Shown one piece after another: positions 45,662 to 54,474 of a DNA stretch of 64,000 nt. Position 1 is the stretch's first letter, and each line of letters begins with the position of its first letter. Source of the DNA: Kordiimonadales bacterium IMCC3096 (GTDB taxonomy: Bacteria > Pseudomonadota > Alphaproteobacteria > Minwuiales > Minwuiaceae). Under the pieces are notes generated by a model that saw nothing but the letters and a program-made list of their open reading frames with translations, searched no databases and was not told the DNA's origin. Position numbers and translations under genes: made by a program. The DNA is taken from NCBI GenBank assembly GCA_016865035.1, contig CP018227.1, forward strand, positions 4,064,115-4,128,114. The letters are read 5' to 3'.

Positions 45662-47554
45662 ATGTTTCGCCGCCCCAGACAATTCAGGGAACCCGATCCG
45701 TTGACCGAGACCAACAGCCGTGACGCACAGGATGCGACGCCCACACCACCTGCGCCAGAGGCACCGGGAAAGCGGGCACGTGCCTCGACCGGTGTGTTGA
45801 TCCGGCGAATCTGGTCGGAGTATGTGACGCAGTATCTGACCGAGCTGATCATCGGAATCATTGCGGTCATCCTGGTGGCGGGTTGCACGGCGCTGATCGT
45901 GCATCAGCTGGAGCCGGTGATCGACGACATCTTCATCAACGGCGACGAGAGCCAGCTCGTCGTCATCCCGCTGATCATGATCGGCATCTTCTGCGTCCTG
46001 GCCGTCTCCACCTACCTGCAGCATTTCACGATACGGGCTGTCGGCTTCCGGGTCGTGACGGACATCCAGAAGCATCTCTACCGTCGCCTGATCCGCGCTG
46101 ATCTGCGGTTCTTTCATCTGGAAACGGTGGGCGAGTTCATCAGCCGATTCCTGACCGACACCGTCGTGCTGCGGGAGGCGCTGGCGACAACGACGGTCGC
46201 GCTCTGCAAGGACATGCTGACCGCTGTCTTCCTGATCGTGGTGATGTTCACCAAGGATTGGCAGATGGCACTGATCGCGTCCCTGATCCTGCCCGCGACG
46301 GCACTGCCGATGCTGCGGATCGGGCGGCTGTCGCGGAAGTCCTCGGAAGGCATCCAGCAGACCTCCGGCTCCCTCTCCTCCTTCCTCGACGATACGCTTT
46401 CCGGTGTGCGACAGGTGAAGGCCTATGGCCGCGAAGCCTATGAGGTGGAACGCGGTTCGCAGGTGATGGACGCGCGGGAGAACATGTTCATCAAGAACCT
46501 GCGTGCCCGGTCGCTGATCACGCCGCTGATCGAGGTCTTCGTCGGTATCGCGATCGCCGCGATCATCTACTTCGGCGGACACCGGGTGCTCGCGGGCAAC
46601 ATGACGCCGGGTGAATTCTTCGCCTTCCTGACCGCGCTGCTGATGATGGCACAGCCGATCCGCCGCCTGGGCAAGCTGACCGCCGCGCTGCAATCCGGCC
46701 TCGCCGCCGCGGACCGCCTGTTCCAGTCCATCGACGGCCTGCCGGAGATCGAGGACCGCTCCAATGGTCGCGAACTGAAGGTGGACCGTGGCGAGGTCCG
46801 CTTCCGCGACGTGCATTTCGCCTACCCCGACGGCACGGCGGCCCTGCGCGGTATCAGCCTGGACTGCCAGCCCGGTGAGACCATCGCCCTGGTCGGTGGT
46901 TCCGGCGGCGGCAAGTCCACCATCCTGAACCTGACCGCCCGCTTCTACGACACCAGTTCCGGCACCGTGGAGATCGACGGCCAGCCTGTGGACCAGGTCA
47001 GCGCCGCCAGCCTGCGCGCCGCCATGGGCTTCGTCGGACAGGATACGGCCCTGTTCGACGACACCATTCGCGCCAACATCGCCTATGGCCGACCCGACGC
47101 CACGTCGGACCAGATCGAGGCGGCGGCAATTGCGGCCAACGCGCACGGCTTCATCCAGAACCTGCCGCAGGGATACGAGACCGTCGTCGGTGCGGCCGGG
47201 TTCCGGCTGAGTGGTGGCCAGCGGCAGCGCATCGCCATCGCGCGGGCCATGCTGCGCGACGCCCCGATCCTGCTGCTGGACGAGGCCACCTCGGCGCTCG
47301 ACACGGAATCGGAACGCAAGGTGCAGGCCGCCCTCGCCCGCCTGGCGAAAGGACGCTCCACCATCATGGTGGCGCATCGCCTGACCACCGTCGTGAACGC
47401 CGACCGGATCTATGTGATCGAGGATGGCCAGGTCGCCGAGAGCGGCTCGCACGGCGAACTGCTCGCCCGCAACGGCCGTTACGCCGAACTCTATGCTGAC
47501 AGCACGGGCGAGATGCCCGCATCCGCCGGGGCGGCTGCTGTCGGCGCGGACTGA
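45662..47554 (+). CDS. msbA: Lipid A export ABC transporter MsbA
   Basis: A half-transporter of about 630 residues that flips lipid A-core across the inner membrane. It has six helices (VTQYLTELIIGIIAVILVAG onward), the segment LSSFLDDTLSGVRQVKAYGR, Walker A GGSGGGKST, signature [15 protein letters not shown] and Walker B ILLLDEATSALD. The gene leads a tight operon with waaA and lpxK, which fixes the role. An N-terminal Pro-rich tail of about 45 residues precedes the first helix; the ATG at 45662 is used, but a later TTG at about 45700 is possible. Downstream waaA begins 5 bp after the stop. Confidence 0.9.
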   Translation: MFRRPRQFREPDPLTETNSRDAQDATPTPPAPEAPGKRARASTGVLIRRIWSEYVTQYLTELIIGIIAVILVAGCTALIVHQLEPVIDDIFINGDESQLVVIPLIMIGIFCVLAVSTYLQHFTIRAVGFRVVTDIQKHLYRRLIRADLRFFHLETVGEFISRFLTDTVVLREALATTTVALCKDMLTAVFLIVVMFTKDWQMALIASLILPATALPMLRIGRLSRKSSEGIQQTSGSLSSFLDDTLSGVRQVKAYGREAYEVERGSQVMDARENMFIKNLRARSLITPLIEVFVGIAIAAIIYFGGHRVLAGNMTPGEFFAFLTALLMMAQPIRRLGKLTAALQSGLAAADRLFQSIDGLPEIEDRSNGRELKVDRGEVRFRDVHFAYPDGTAALRGISLDCQPGETIALVGGSGGGKSTILNLTARFYDTSSGTVEIDGQPVDQVSAASLRAAMGFVGQDTALFDDTIRANIAYGRPDATSDQIEAAAIAANAHGFIQNLPQGYETVVGAAGFRLSGGQRQRIAIARAMLRDAPILLLDEATSALDTESERKVQAALARLAKGRSTIMVAHRLTTVVNADRIYVIEDGQVAESGSHGELLARNGRYAELYADSTGEMPASAGAAAVGAD

Positions 47555-47558
47555 GGTC

Positions 47559-48836
47559 TTGGTCGGCCAGTTGCTCTATGGCGGGGTCGGGGCGCTGCTG
47601 ACGCCTCTGGCACCCGGCCTGCTGCGCCATCGTCTGAAACAGGGCAAGGAAGACCCGGCACGTACCGGCGAACGTCTGGGCCATGCGGGGATGGCGCGCC
47701 CCGCAGGACCCCTGATCTGGATTCACGGGGCGAGTGTGGGGGAGGCCCAGTCCGTGCTCGCCCTGATCGCCCGGCTGAGAACCGACCGCCCCGACATCGC
47801 CATTCTGGTGACGACCGGGACCGTCACCTCGGCCAGACTGTTGCAGGACCGCCTGCCCGCCGGCGCATTCCACCAGTTCGTGCCGCTGGATCTGCCCGGT
47901 GCGACCGCGCGTTTCATCGCGCACTGGCGCCCGGATGCCGCCTTCTGGGTGGAGAGTGAACTCTGGCCCGGCCTGATCCGAGCCATGCACAGGACCGGGA
48001 AGCCCCTGATCCTGCTCAACGGGCGCATGTCCGCGCGATCCTTCGGCCGCTGGAAGCTGATACGCCCCTTGATAAGCGGCCTGCTGCGCCGGTTCGCCCT
48101 GATCCTGAGCCAGTCAGCGGAGCATTCGGCAAGGTTCAGGGCACTGGATGCGGGGACTGTGACGGAAGCGGGCAACCTGAAACATGCTGCCGAACCACTG
48201 CCGGTGGACAATACGGAACTCGCCCGCCTGCGGACCCGTGTCGGGGACCGGACGGTCTGGATCGCGGCGAGCGTGCATCCTGGTGAGGAAGAGGCACTCG
48301 CTGCCACGCACAGGCATCTGATGCAGGATGATGCAAACGCCCTGCTGATCGTCGTGCCGCGCCACCCCGTGCGGGCAAGCGACATGGCAAAGGCGTTCAT
48401 GAATAAGGGGATGTCGCTCTCCTTTCGCAGTCAGGGTGAAGACCCGAATGCGGATTGCGCCGTCCATTTCGCGGACACCATGGGGGAACTCGGCCTGTTC
48501 TACCGGCTGGCACCACTGGCGGTGATCGGTGGCTCCTTCATCCCGCACGGGGGCCAGAACCTGCTGGAGGCCGCGCGTCTGGGTGTCGTGCCCGTTTGCG
48601 GACCCGCGATGGACAATTTCCAGGCTGTGGCCGAGGAGATGCAGGCAGCCGGCGCCATGATCCGGGTGGATGATGCCGCCATGCTGCCGGAAACCGTCCG
48701 GCAATTGCTGACGACGCCTGAGGAGCTTGCCGCTGCCAGATCACGCTGTCTGGAGACGACGGCGGCCCACGATGGGGTGCTGTCGCGGGTTCTGGCGGAG
48801 ATCGGCCCCTTCCTGCCCCCGGAACCGTTGCCGTGA
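47559..48836 (+). CDS. waaA: 3-Deoxy-D-manno-octulosonic acid (Kdo) transferase WaaA
   Basis: A GT30 glycosyltransferase, about 425 residues, that adds Kdo to the lipid A precursor at the inner membrane. It has a hydrophobic N terminus (VGQLLYGGVGALLTPLAPGL), the motif IWIHGASVGEAQSVLALIAR, WVESELWPGLIRAMH, and the C-terminal GGSFIPHGGQNLLEAARLGV. No ATG fits; TTG 47559, 5 bp after the msbA stop, gives the usual length. Its TGA overlaps the lpxK GTG. Confidence 0.93.
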   Translation: MVGQLLYGGVGALLTPLAPGLLRHRLKQGKEDPARTGERLGHAGMARPAGPLIWIHGASVGEAQSVLALIARLRTDRPDIAILVTTGTVTSARLLQDRLPAGAFHQFVPLDLPGATARFIAHWRPDAAFWVESELWPGLIRAMHRTGKPLILLNGRMSARSFGRWKLIRPLISGLLRRFALILSQSAEHSARFRALDAGTVTEAGNLKHAAEPLPVDNTELARLRTRVGDRTVWIAASVHPGEEEALAATHRHLMQDDANALLIVVPRHPVRASDMAKAFMNKGMSLSFRSQGEDPNADCAVHFADTMGELGLFYRLAPLAVIGGSFIPHGGQNLLEAARLGVVPVCGPAMDNFQAVAEEMQAAGAMIRVDDAAMLPETVRQLLTTPEELAAARSRCLETTAAHDGVLSRVLAEIGPFLPPEPLP

Positions 48837-49855
48837 AGGCCCCGGCCTTCTGGCAGGGCGGTCGCCGCTCCCTGATCGCCCCGGCCCTGACGCCGGCAAG
48901 CTGGCTCTGGTCAGCGGCAACACGCCTGCGACGCCGCAGGACAAGGCCCTGGCGTGCGCCCGTGCCTGTGATCTGTGTCGGCAATCTGACCGCGGGCGGT
49001 GCGGGCAAGACCCCAACGGTTGCGGCGCTGGCTATCTGGTTCCAGGCGCAGGGCAGGACTGTCCATATCCTGCTGCGTGGACATGGCGGCAGGCTTTCTT
49101 CCAACGGCGCACACAGGGTCGACCCGGCCAGTCACGGCGTGGCCGAGGTCGGGGACGAGGCCCTGCTGCACGCCCGCATTGCCCCGACCTTCATCGCCGC
49201 CGACCGAGTGGCCGGGGCGAAGCTGGCGGCTGAGGGCGCGGATCTGATCCTGATGGACGACGGGCATCAGAATCCCTCCCTGGCGCGGGATCTTTCGATC
49301 ATCGTGGTGGATCTGGGATTCGGTCTCGGCAATGGGCGCGTGATCCCGGCAGGTCCGCTCAGGGAACCGGCAACGGAAGGGCTGGCACGCGCCAATGCCG
49401 TCATCGCCATTGGCAACGGCATGGTTCCCGGCGCCATCACACGCACCAGCCTGCCGGTGCTGAGAGCCCACATCGTGCCCGACCGCTCCGCCATGGATCT
49501 GGCCGGTCAGCGGGTGGTGGCCATGACCGGAATTGGCCGACCGGACAAGTTCGCGGAGACCCTGCTGGAAATGCGGGCGCAGGTGATGGACCTGCTGGCC
49601 CACCCCGATCACCATGTCTTCAGCGGCGACGACATCTTGCGCGCCGTTGACCGCGCGCGATCCCTGGACGCGATCCCCGTGACAACCGCCAAGGACCATG
49701 TACGTCTGCCCGCAGTGGCCAGGGACCTGTTCAGGCCCGTGGATATTCATCTCGAGTTCCAGCGCCCCGACATGCTGGAATCCCTACTGCTGCCCCTGAC
49801 TGCAGGATCTATCGCCCAAGCAGCCCCGGCACGGCCGGATCGAGACCCGGATTGA
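48833..49855 (+). CDS. lpxK: Tetraacyldisaccharide 4'-kinase LpxK
   Basis: A 340-residue kinase that phosphorylates the 4' position of the lipid A disaccharide. It has ICVGNLTAGGAGKTPTV (P-loop), then LLRGHGGRLSS and LILMDDGHQNPSLARDLSII, which are specific to LpxK. The GTG start overlaps the waaA stop (GTGA), so translation is coupled. The last 47 bp overlap the 3' end of the convergent GH114-type gene, so the C-terminal tail is encoded in both directions. Confidence 0.95.
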   Translation: MKAPAFWQGGRRSLIAPALTPASWLWSAATRLRRRRTRPWRAPVPVICVGNLTAGGAGKTPTVAALAIWFQAQGRTVHILLRGHGGRLSSNGAHRVDPASHGVAEVGDEALLHARIAPTFIAADRVAGAKLAAEGADLILMDDGHQNPSLARDLSIIVVDLGFGLGNGRVIPAGPLREPATEGLARANAVIAIGNGMVPGAITRTSLPVLRAHIVPDRSAMDLAGQRVVAMTGIGRPDKFAETLLEMRAQVMDLLAHPDHHVFSGDDILRAVDRARSLDAIPVTTAKDHVRLPAVARDLFRPVDIHLEFQRPDMLESLLLPLTAGSIAQAAPARPDRDPD

Positions 49856-50741
49856 CCACCATGCGGTCAAGTGCCCTGACCGTTGCATAGGGTATCAGCC
49901 CTGCATCACGGCCCTTCCCGTAGGCCTCCCGGATCCGGTCGGGATCTGAGGGATACTCGATCAGGAACACCGGCTTGCCTGCATCGGTGATCAGTTTCAG
50001 GTGCTGCATGATCCAGGCCGTAGACTCGTCGGCGTTCGGCACGCCATCGCCGTCCCAGCCGAAGAAGGCATCTTCCTTCCCCAAACCATCGACAGTGGCC
50101 AGATAGGCCGGATCGGCCATCAGATCCTCCGCATTCTGCGGCACGATGCGGAATCCGGGCACCTTCGCGCGTGCATAGGCCGCCAGTTCCATGACGAAAT
50201 CCGTCATCTCCTTCGCCGCCGTTTCCCGACCCTTTTCCTGGAAGTACCAGTAGGCGTCGATGATATCGAGATACACACCGTCGAACCCGGCGGCGATGAT
50301 GCGGTCCAGATAGGCATCGGGACTGCCGAAGATGATGCGTTTCCAGTTCGGATCCCAGTAGCGCACCTTGAAATTGCCTTCCCAGTCCGGGTTTTCGGCT
50401 TCCAGCCAGGACGGGGCCTGCGTCGACCATTCCGGTTTCCAGTAGAACCGGTAGTCCTCCGCTTCCCCCACCGACAGATAGGAAAGGACCACACGGCGCT
50501 CCCCGTCCGGTTTCCGCTGCATCAGGGCCACGTCTTCGCGGCTGAACGCCTGCCCACCCGAACCGTCACGGGAATAGTCGACGACCGCCATGTCGAAGCC
50601 GCTCGCCGAGATCAGCGCGGGGCTGGGATTGGCCAGCCAGTAGGTGAAATGCCGTACGCCCGAAAGGTCCGCCCGTGCACCGCCACCTGCCATAGTCATC
50701 ACCAGCACCATCAGAAGCAGCCTTGTCCGAATCCAGCACAT
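49809..50741 (-). CDS. GH114-like endo alpha-1,4-polygalactosaminidase family protein (MJ1477/TM1410 type)
   Basis: A secreted TIM-barrel protein, 310 residues. The signal peptide MCWIRTRLLLMVLVMTMAGG is followed by a typical MJ1477/TM1410 core: VVLSYLSVGEAEDYRFYWKP, WLEAENPDWEGNFKVRYWD, and GFDGVYLDIIDAYWYFQEKG with the acidic residues expected in the active site. Relatives cleave galactosaminogalactan-type polymers or are uncharacterised. The ATG at 50741 follows AAGGAGAGGCGGC. It is likely periplasmic or outer-surface; its target in this organism is unknown. Confidence 0.87.
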   Translation of the reverse strand: MCWIRTRLLLMVLVMTMAGGGARADLSGVRHFTYWLANPSPALISASGFDMAVVDYSRDGSGGQAFSREDVALMQRKPDGERRVVLSYLSVGEAEDYRFYWKPEWSTQAPSWLEAENPDWEGNFKVRYWDPNWKRIIFGSPDAYLDRIIAAGFDGVYLDIIDAYWYFQEKGRETAAKEMTDFVMELAAYARAKVPGFRIVPQNAEDLMADPAYLATVDGLGKEDAFFGWDGDGVPNADESTAWIMQHLKLITDAGKPVFLIEYPSDPDRIREAYGKGRDAGLIPYATVRALDRMVVNPGLDPAVPGLLGR

Positions 50742-50851
50742 GCCGCCTCTCCTTCCGCATTTCGGGGGTTATCCATTATGACAATCTTTACCGGGCCACG
50801 GTTAAGAAGGTTTGCAAGCACGAACCTGGAAACCCACTGCCGGAGCAGATG

Positions 50852-51397
50852 ATGACGGCCTCCCTAATCGACACCGACCTGGACGATGCCGATCCGATGG
50901 GCGAACTCGTCGCGGGCGAACACCAGATCATACATGTGCCGAATACGCTCCGTGCCAAGACCGGCCCCGGTGAAAGAGTTGATCCGGCCCTCGTCAAGGA
51001 GGCGGAGATGGCCATTCAGGAGATGGCCGGCGAATTCCGTGTCTGGGCGCTGGAGGACGTGGCCGAACTGCGCGGCATCCTGACCGAATGTGTCGAGGGC
51101 AACGACGAACTCGCGGGCAAGCGGGAGAAAATCTACGACATTTCCCACAACGTGAAGGGCCAGGGCAGCACGTTTGGCTATACCCTGCTGACCTCCGTTG
51201 CCGACAACCTCTGCAATTTCCTCGACAGTCAGGATGACCTGTCGCTCGATCACATTCCCGTGCTGATGGCACATATGGAGGCCTTGCATGCGATCCTGCG
51301 CTTCGACGTGAAGGGCAGCGATGATCCGACAGGTCAGGAAATCGTGCGCAGCCTGCACGAGTTGATCGGAAAGAAGACCGTCAGGGCGAGCCTGTAG
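50852..51397 (+). CDS. Hpt-domain phosphotransfer protein
   Basis: A 181-residue soluble protein. Residues about 90-175 form a four-helix Hpt domain with the phosphorylatable His in DISHNVKGQGSTFGYTLL (HxxKGxxxxxG pattern), after a variable N-terminal part. It should relay phosphate between a hybrid kinase and a response regulator. The ATG at 50852 is six bases after GGAG; the overlapping ATG at 50849 and a long reading from 50723 are less likely. No kinase or receiver is adjacent. Confidence 0.8.
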   Translation: MTASLIDTDLDDADPMGELVAGEHQIIHVPNTLRAKTGPGERVDPALVKEAEMAIQEMAGEFRVWALEDVAELRGILTECVEGNDELAGKREKIYDISHNVKGQGSTFGYTLLTSVADNLCNFLDSQDDLSLDHIPVLMAHMEALHAILRFDVKGSDDPTGQEIVRSLHELIGKKTVRASL

Positions 51398-51425
51398 AGG
51401 CCCAGCGAGCTACCCGGAAGCCCCG

Positions 51426-52262
51426 TCAGGCCTGCTCCGCGTCCAGTGCGGCTTCCTTCTCGCGGCGCTTCCTCTCCACGTAGACCGCGCAGAGGATCGA
51501 GATCTCGTAGAGCACGATGATCGGGATCGCCAGGGTAAGCTGGCTGATCGGATCCGGCGGCGTCACGACGGCCGCCACCACGAACACGCCGACGATCGCG
51601 TACTTGCGCTTGGCCCTGAGACCACTTGCGGACGCAAGACCGACCTTGGCCAGCAGCGTCAGCAGCACCGGAAGCTGGAAGCACAGGCCGAAGGCGAAAA
51701 TCAGCTTCATCACCAGGCTGAGATATTCATTCACCTTTGGCTCGAGCTGGATCGCCAGCTCCCCATGTGATCCCGGCGCCTCGAATGACAGGAAGAATTC
51801 CCAGGCCAGCGGCATGACCAGGAAATAGACCATGCTGCCGCCGATGATGAACAGGATCGGGGTCGCCACCAGAAAGGGCAGGAACGCGCCCTTCTCGTTG
51901 TCATAAAGTCCGGGCGCCACGAACATGTAGATCTGCGAGGCAATGATCGGGAAGGCCAGGATGAAGGCCGCCCAGAATGCGACCTTGATGTAGGTGAAGA
52001 AGGCCTCATGCAGGGCGGTGAAGATCATCCGACGCCCCGAATCCTCCCCCAGCACATCCACCAGCGGGCGCATCAGCACCGCATAGATGTCTTCCGCGAA
52101 GATGAAGCAGAAGATGAAGGCAACGAAGATGGCCGCCACCGAATAGAGCAGACGGTTGCGAAGCTCGATCAGGTGCTGCAGCAACGGCTGCTTGCCGGAT
52201 TCCGGATCATCGTCGTCGAGAACATCGTCCCCCGGCCCACCGATCTTCGCGCTCTCCGACAT
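51426..52262 (-). CDS. tatC: Sec-independent protein translocase TatC
   Basis: The receptor subunit of the twin-arginine translocon, 278 residues with six membrane helices. It begins with QPLLQHLIELRNRLLYSVAA, the signature region near the twin-Arg binding site, and has FTYIKVAFWAAFILAFPIIA and FAFGLCFQLPVLLTLLAKVG. The ATG overlaps the tatB stop by one base. It closes the tatABC operon. Substrates include the Tat-signal binding protein at 0.4-1.9 kb. Confidence 0.96.
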   Translation of the reverse strand: MSESAKIGGPGDDVLDDDDPESGKQPLLQHLIELRNRLLYSVAAIFVAFIFCFIFAEDIYAVLMRPLVDVLGEDSGRRMIFTALHEAFFTYIKVAFWAAFILAFPIIASQIYMFVAPGLYDNEKGAFLPFLVATPILFIIGGSMVYFLVMPLAWEFFLSFEAPGSHGELAIQLEPKVNEYLSLVMKLIFAFGLCFQLPVLLTLLAKVGLASASGLRAKRKYAIVGVFVVAAVVTPPDPISQLTLAIPIIVLYEISILCAVYVERKRREKEAALDAEQA

Positions 52263-52729
52263 CAGGCCTGTCCGCCCTTCTGCTCAGGGGTTGGCGCCTT
52301 CTCCGGCTCCGCGGTCGCGGGCGTCTCGGCCACCGTGGAAGTGCTGCCGACCGCCGGAGCATCATTCACGCCCGATGGCTCGCGGGGCGTATCCGGGCGG
52401 GGGGTGTCCGGCATCGACTGGGGCTGGGACGCGGAATTCGGCTTTGACTTCGGCTTGTCCGGATCGTCGAACAGGCCGTCCATGCTGCCGGTCGGATCCA
52501 CCATGGTGTTCATCTCGGATGCGGCGTTCTTCGCCGCCTTGCGGATCTCGTCCAGTTCCGTCTCACGTGCCATGTCATCGACCGTGCGCTGGAATTCACG
52601 CGCGACGGAGCGCGCCTTCCCCAGCCACTGCGTGACGGTTCGGAAGACAACCGGCAGTTCCTTCGGACCAAAGATGAGGATGGTCAGAATGCCGATAACC
52701 AGCAGTTCCGTCCAACCGAGATCAAGCAT
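52262..52729 (-). CDS. tatB: Sec-independent protein translocase TatB
   Basis: A 155-residue Tat subunit: one N-terminal helix (LGWTELLVIGILTILIFGPK), the conserved ELP hinge, an amphipathic helix (GKARSVAREFQRTVDDMARE) and a long Pro/Thr-rich, disordered tail. It forms the substrate-receptor complex with TatC. It starts 47 bp after tatA and overlaps tatC. Confidence 0.95.
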   Translation of the reverse strand: MLDLGWTELLVIGILTILIFGPKELPVVFRTVTQWLGKARSVAREFQRTVDDMARETELDEIRKAAKNAASEMNTMVDPTGSMDGLFDDPDKPKSKPNSASQPQSMPDTPRPDTPREPSGVNDAPAVGSTSTVAETPATAEPEKAPTPEQKGGQA

Positions 52730-52776
52730 GTTTGCAGTCCAGCCGTCTGTTCAGGGTCGCGGGACCAGGTGCGGAA

Positions 52777-52989
52777 TCAGCCCTGTGCGGCCTTGTCCTT
52801 TTCCTCGGAAACCTTGGCGTGCTGCTGCTCACTGCCCTCCGGGGCATCCTCATCCTTCATGCCCTTGCGGAAGCTCTTGATGCCGCCGGCCAGATCGCCT
52901 GCCAGACGGGAGATCTTGCCACCGCCGCCGAAGAGGATCAGCACGACCGCCAGCACGATGATCCAGTGCCAGATGCTGAATGAACCCAT
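52777..52989 (-). CDS. tatA: Sec-independent protein translocase TatA
   Basis: A 70-residue pore-forming Tat subunit. It has [20 protein letters not shown], the [10 protein letters not shown] hinge and an amphipathic helix, then a charged tail. I start at the ATG of 52989, eight bases after GGGAG; a longer reading to 53004 would place that site inside the gene. It is the first gene of tatABC. The orphan ABC ATPase ends 73 bp upstream on the same strand. Confidence 0.95.
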   Translation of the reverse strand: MGSFSIWHWIIVLAVVLILFGGGGKISRLAGDLAGGIKSFRKGMKDEDAPEGSEQQHAKVSEEKDKAAQG

Positions 52990-53062
52990 AGGGGAAACTC
53001 CCATAAATCAGTTTCGTGTTGCCCCCGCCCGATTGGCGACCGGGGAACTTCTCATGTGGTCC

Positions 53063-54106
53063 TTATAGGCCATCCGTACCAGATGGGAAAAGGATTACGC
53101 GCTCCGGATCGAATGCCACACGTACCGTGTTTCCCGGAGGCGGCGGACGATGGATCGTGCGCGCCCGCAGGTTGGGCAGCCCGGCACCGGTCAGTTTCAC
53201 CCGCCAGTAGGGACCGATCAGCCGGATGTCGGCAACCGTCATCTCTGCCGACAGGTCCTCATTCCCCTGCCCGCCCAGCATGACGCCTTCCGGCCTGACC
53301 AGCATCTCGACAGGTCCCGAGCGCATGCCGTCCGGCTGGGGCAGCACGCCGAAGGCGGTGGTGATCCGATCCCCCTCCGCCATCGCCGGAATGTCATTCG
53401 CCGCACCGAAGAATGTCGCCATGAAACGGTTCACGGGCTTGAGATAGACATCCGTCGCGGGGCCGAACTGGACAAGCTTTCCCGCCCGCATGACGGCGAT
53501 CCGGTCGGCCATGCGCATGGCCTCCTCCGGGTCATGGGTCACCAGCATCACCGTCGCGCCCAGGCGTTTCAGCAGCGCCAGCGTTTCGTCACGGACGGCA
53601 TTGCGCAGGGTCACGTCCAGATTGGCGAAGGGTTCGTCCATCAGCATCAGGCGCGGCGCCGGAGCCAGCGCCCGCGCCAGGGCGACCCGTTGCTGCTCGC
53701 CACCCGAGAGCTGGTGCGGAAAAACGCCGGCGCGTTCCTGCAGTCCGACACGCGCCAGCACTTCGGCCACACGCGCCTTGCGCGACGCGGCAGGCAGTCC
53801 GAAGCCGACATTGTCGGCAACGCTCAGATGCGGGAACAGCGCATAATCCTGAAACACCATGCCGATGCGACGGGTCTCGGGCGGGGCGCTGAATCCCGGC
53901 TCCGCGACCGTCTGGCCATCAATGCTGATCCGGCCCTCCTGCAGGGTTTCCAGTCCGGCGGCCAGACGCAGGCTGGTGGTCTTGCCACAGCCGGACGGAC
54001 CCAGCAGGCAGACGATCTCCCCTTCGGCCATCTCCAGCGACAGCGCGTCCACGGCCTGGAAGTCCCCGAACCGGTGACTGACGTTCTGGAATGACAAGGT
54101 GGTCAA
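53063..54106 (-). CDS. ABC transporter ATP-binding protein, Fbp/Pot type, orphan
   Basis: A 347-residue importer ATPase: Walker A GPSGCGKTT, signature LSGGEQQRVALARAL, Walker B LMLMDEPFANLD, the switch His in VTHDPEEAMRMADR, and a C-terminal TOBE region. It resembles FbpC/PotA/CysA proteins. The start is TTG 54106, five bases after GGAG; no ATG fits. No matching permease or binding protein is nearby, so it either serves a system encoded elsewhere or is shared. It lies upstream of tatA on the same strand, and its promoter region is back to back with the leu promoter. Confidence 0.87.
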   Translation of the reverse strand: MTTLSFQNVSHRFGDFQAVDALSLEMAEGEIVCLLGPSGCGKTTSLRLAAGLETLQEGRISIDGQTVAEPGFSAPPETRRIGMVFQDYALFPHLSVADNVGFGLPAASRKARVAEVLARVGLQERAGVFPHQLSGGEQQRVALARALAPAPRLMLMDEPFANLDVTLRNAVRDETLALLKRLGATVMLVTHDPEEAMRMADRIAVMRAGKLVQFGPATDVYLKPVNRFMATFFGAANDIPAMAEGDRITTAFGVLPQPDGMRSGPVEMLVRPEGVMLGGQGNEDLSAEMTVADIRLIGPYWRVKLTGAGLPNLRARTIHRPPPPGNTVRVAFDPERVILFPSGTDGL

Positions 54107-54193
54107 GGTTGCTCCGCCTGCATGATCTGCTTCCTGATAGTCGCTCGCGGTTCGGAAGCCAAGTCGCGACGGCGACAATCGTTCTTTTGGTAA

Positions 54194-54222
54194 TTGACGG
54201 TTAACCGGTCCGTGGCTAACGT
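54194..54222 (+). promoter_or_regulatory. Candidate sigma-70 promoter for the leu leader and leuA
   Basis: TTGACG (54194-54199), a 17-bp spacer and TAACGT (54217-54222), close to the alphaproteobacterial consensus in the -35 box and weaker in the -10. The predicted start of transcription, about 7 bp after the -10, falls at or next to the ATG of the leader peptide at 54230. Confidence 0.55.
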
Positions 54223-54229
54223 TCGCCGC

Positions 54230-54292
54230 ATGTACGCACCGGTCCACATTCGCCTAATCGGCCTCGACCTAGGTATCCCGGCTCTCAGCTAG
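54230..54292 (+). CDS. leuL: leu operon leader peptide
   Basis: A 20-codon ORF: ATG, then residues YAPVHIRLIGLDLGIPALS and TAG. It holds four Leu (codons CTA, CTC, CTA, CTC), three Ile and one Val, a strong enrichment in branched-chain residues for a short peptide just upstream of leuA. CTA is rare in such GC-rich DNA, so these codons should be sensitive to charged Leu-tRNA. Leader peptides controlling leuA by attenuation are known in Alphaproteobacteria. There is no ribosome site; the transcript probably begins at or near the ATG, as for leaderless trpL in Sinorhizobium. Confidence 0.75.
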   Translation: MYAPVHIRLIGLDLGIPALS

Positions 54293-54304
54293 AGTCGGGT
54301 AAAG

Positions 54305-54338
54305 CCCCTGTGCGTGGGGTCCCGTAATTCAGGACCCC
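54305..54338 (+). terminator. leu attenuator with competing stems
   Basis: GGGGTCC (54316-54322) pairs with GGACCCC (54332-54338) to make a perfect 7-bp terminator-type stem with a 9-nt loop, followed by GAGATTTCCTTC. The GGGG half (54316-54319) can instead pair with CCCC at 54305-54308, just after the leader peptide stop. These choices exclude each other, which is the arrangement expected for transcription attenuation. The U tract is short, so termination may be partial. Confidence 0.6.
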
Positions 54339-54474
54339 GAGATTTCCTTCAAGCGATTCACCAGAACCCATACCGGCCCGCCCGTCGCGCTGCCCCACTG
54401 CCAGGACTGGCGTCAGTGGCGCGCTTGAGCCGGAACTGACGTGAACATGCGCCGAGCATCCGGAGACCGAACCA

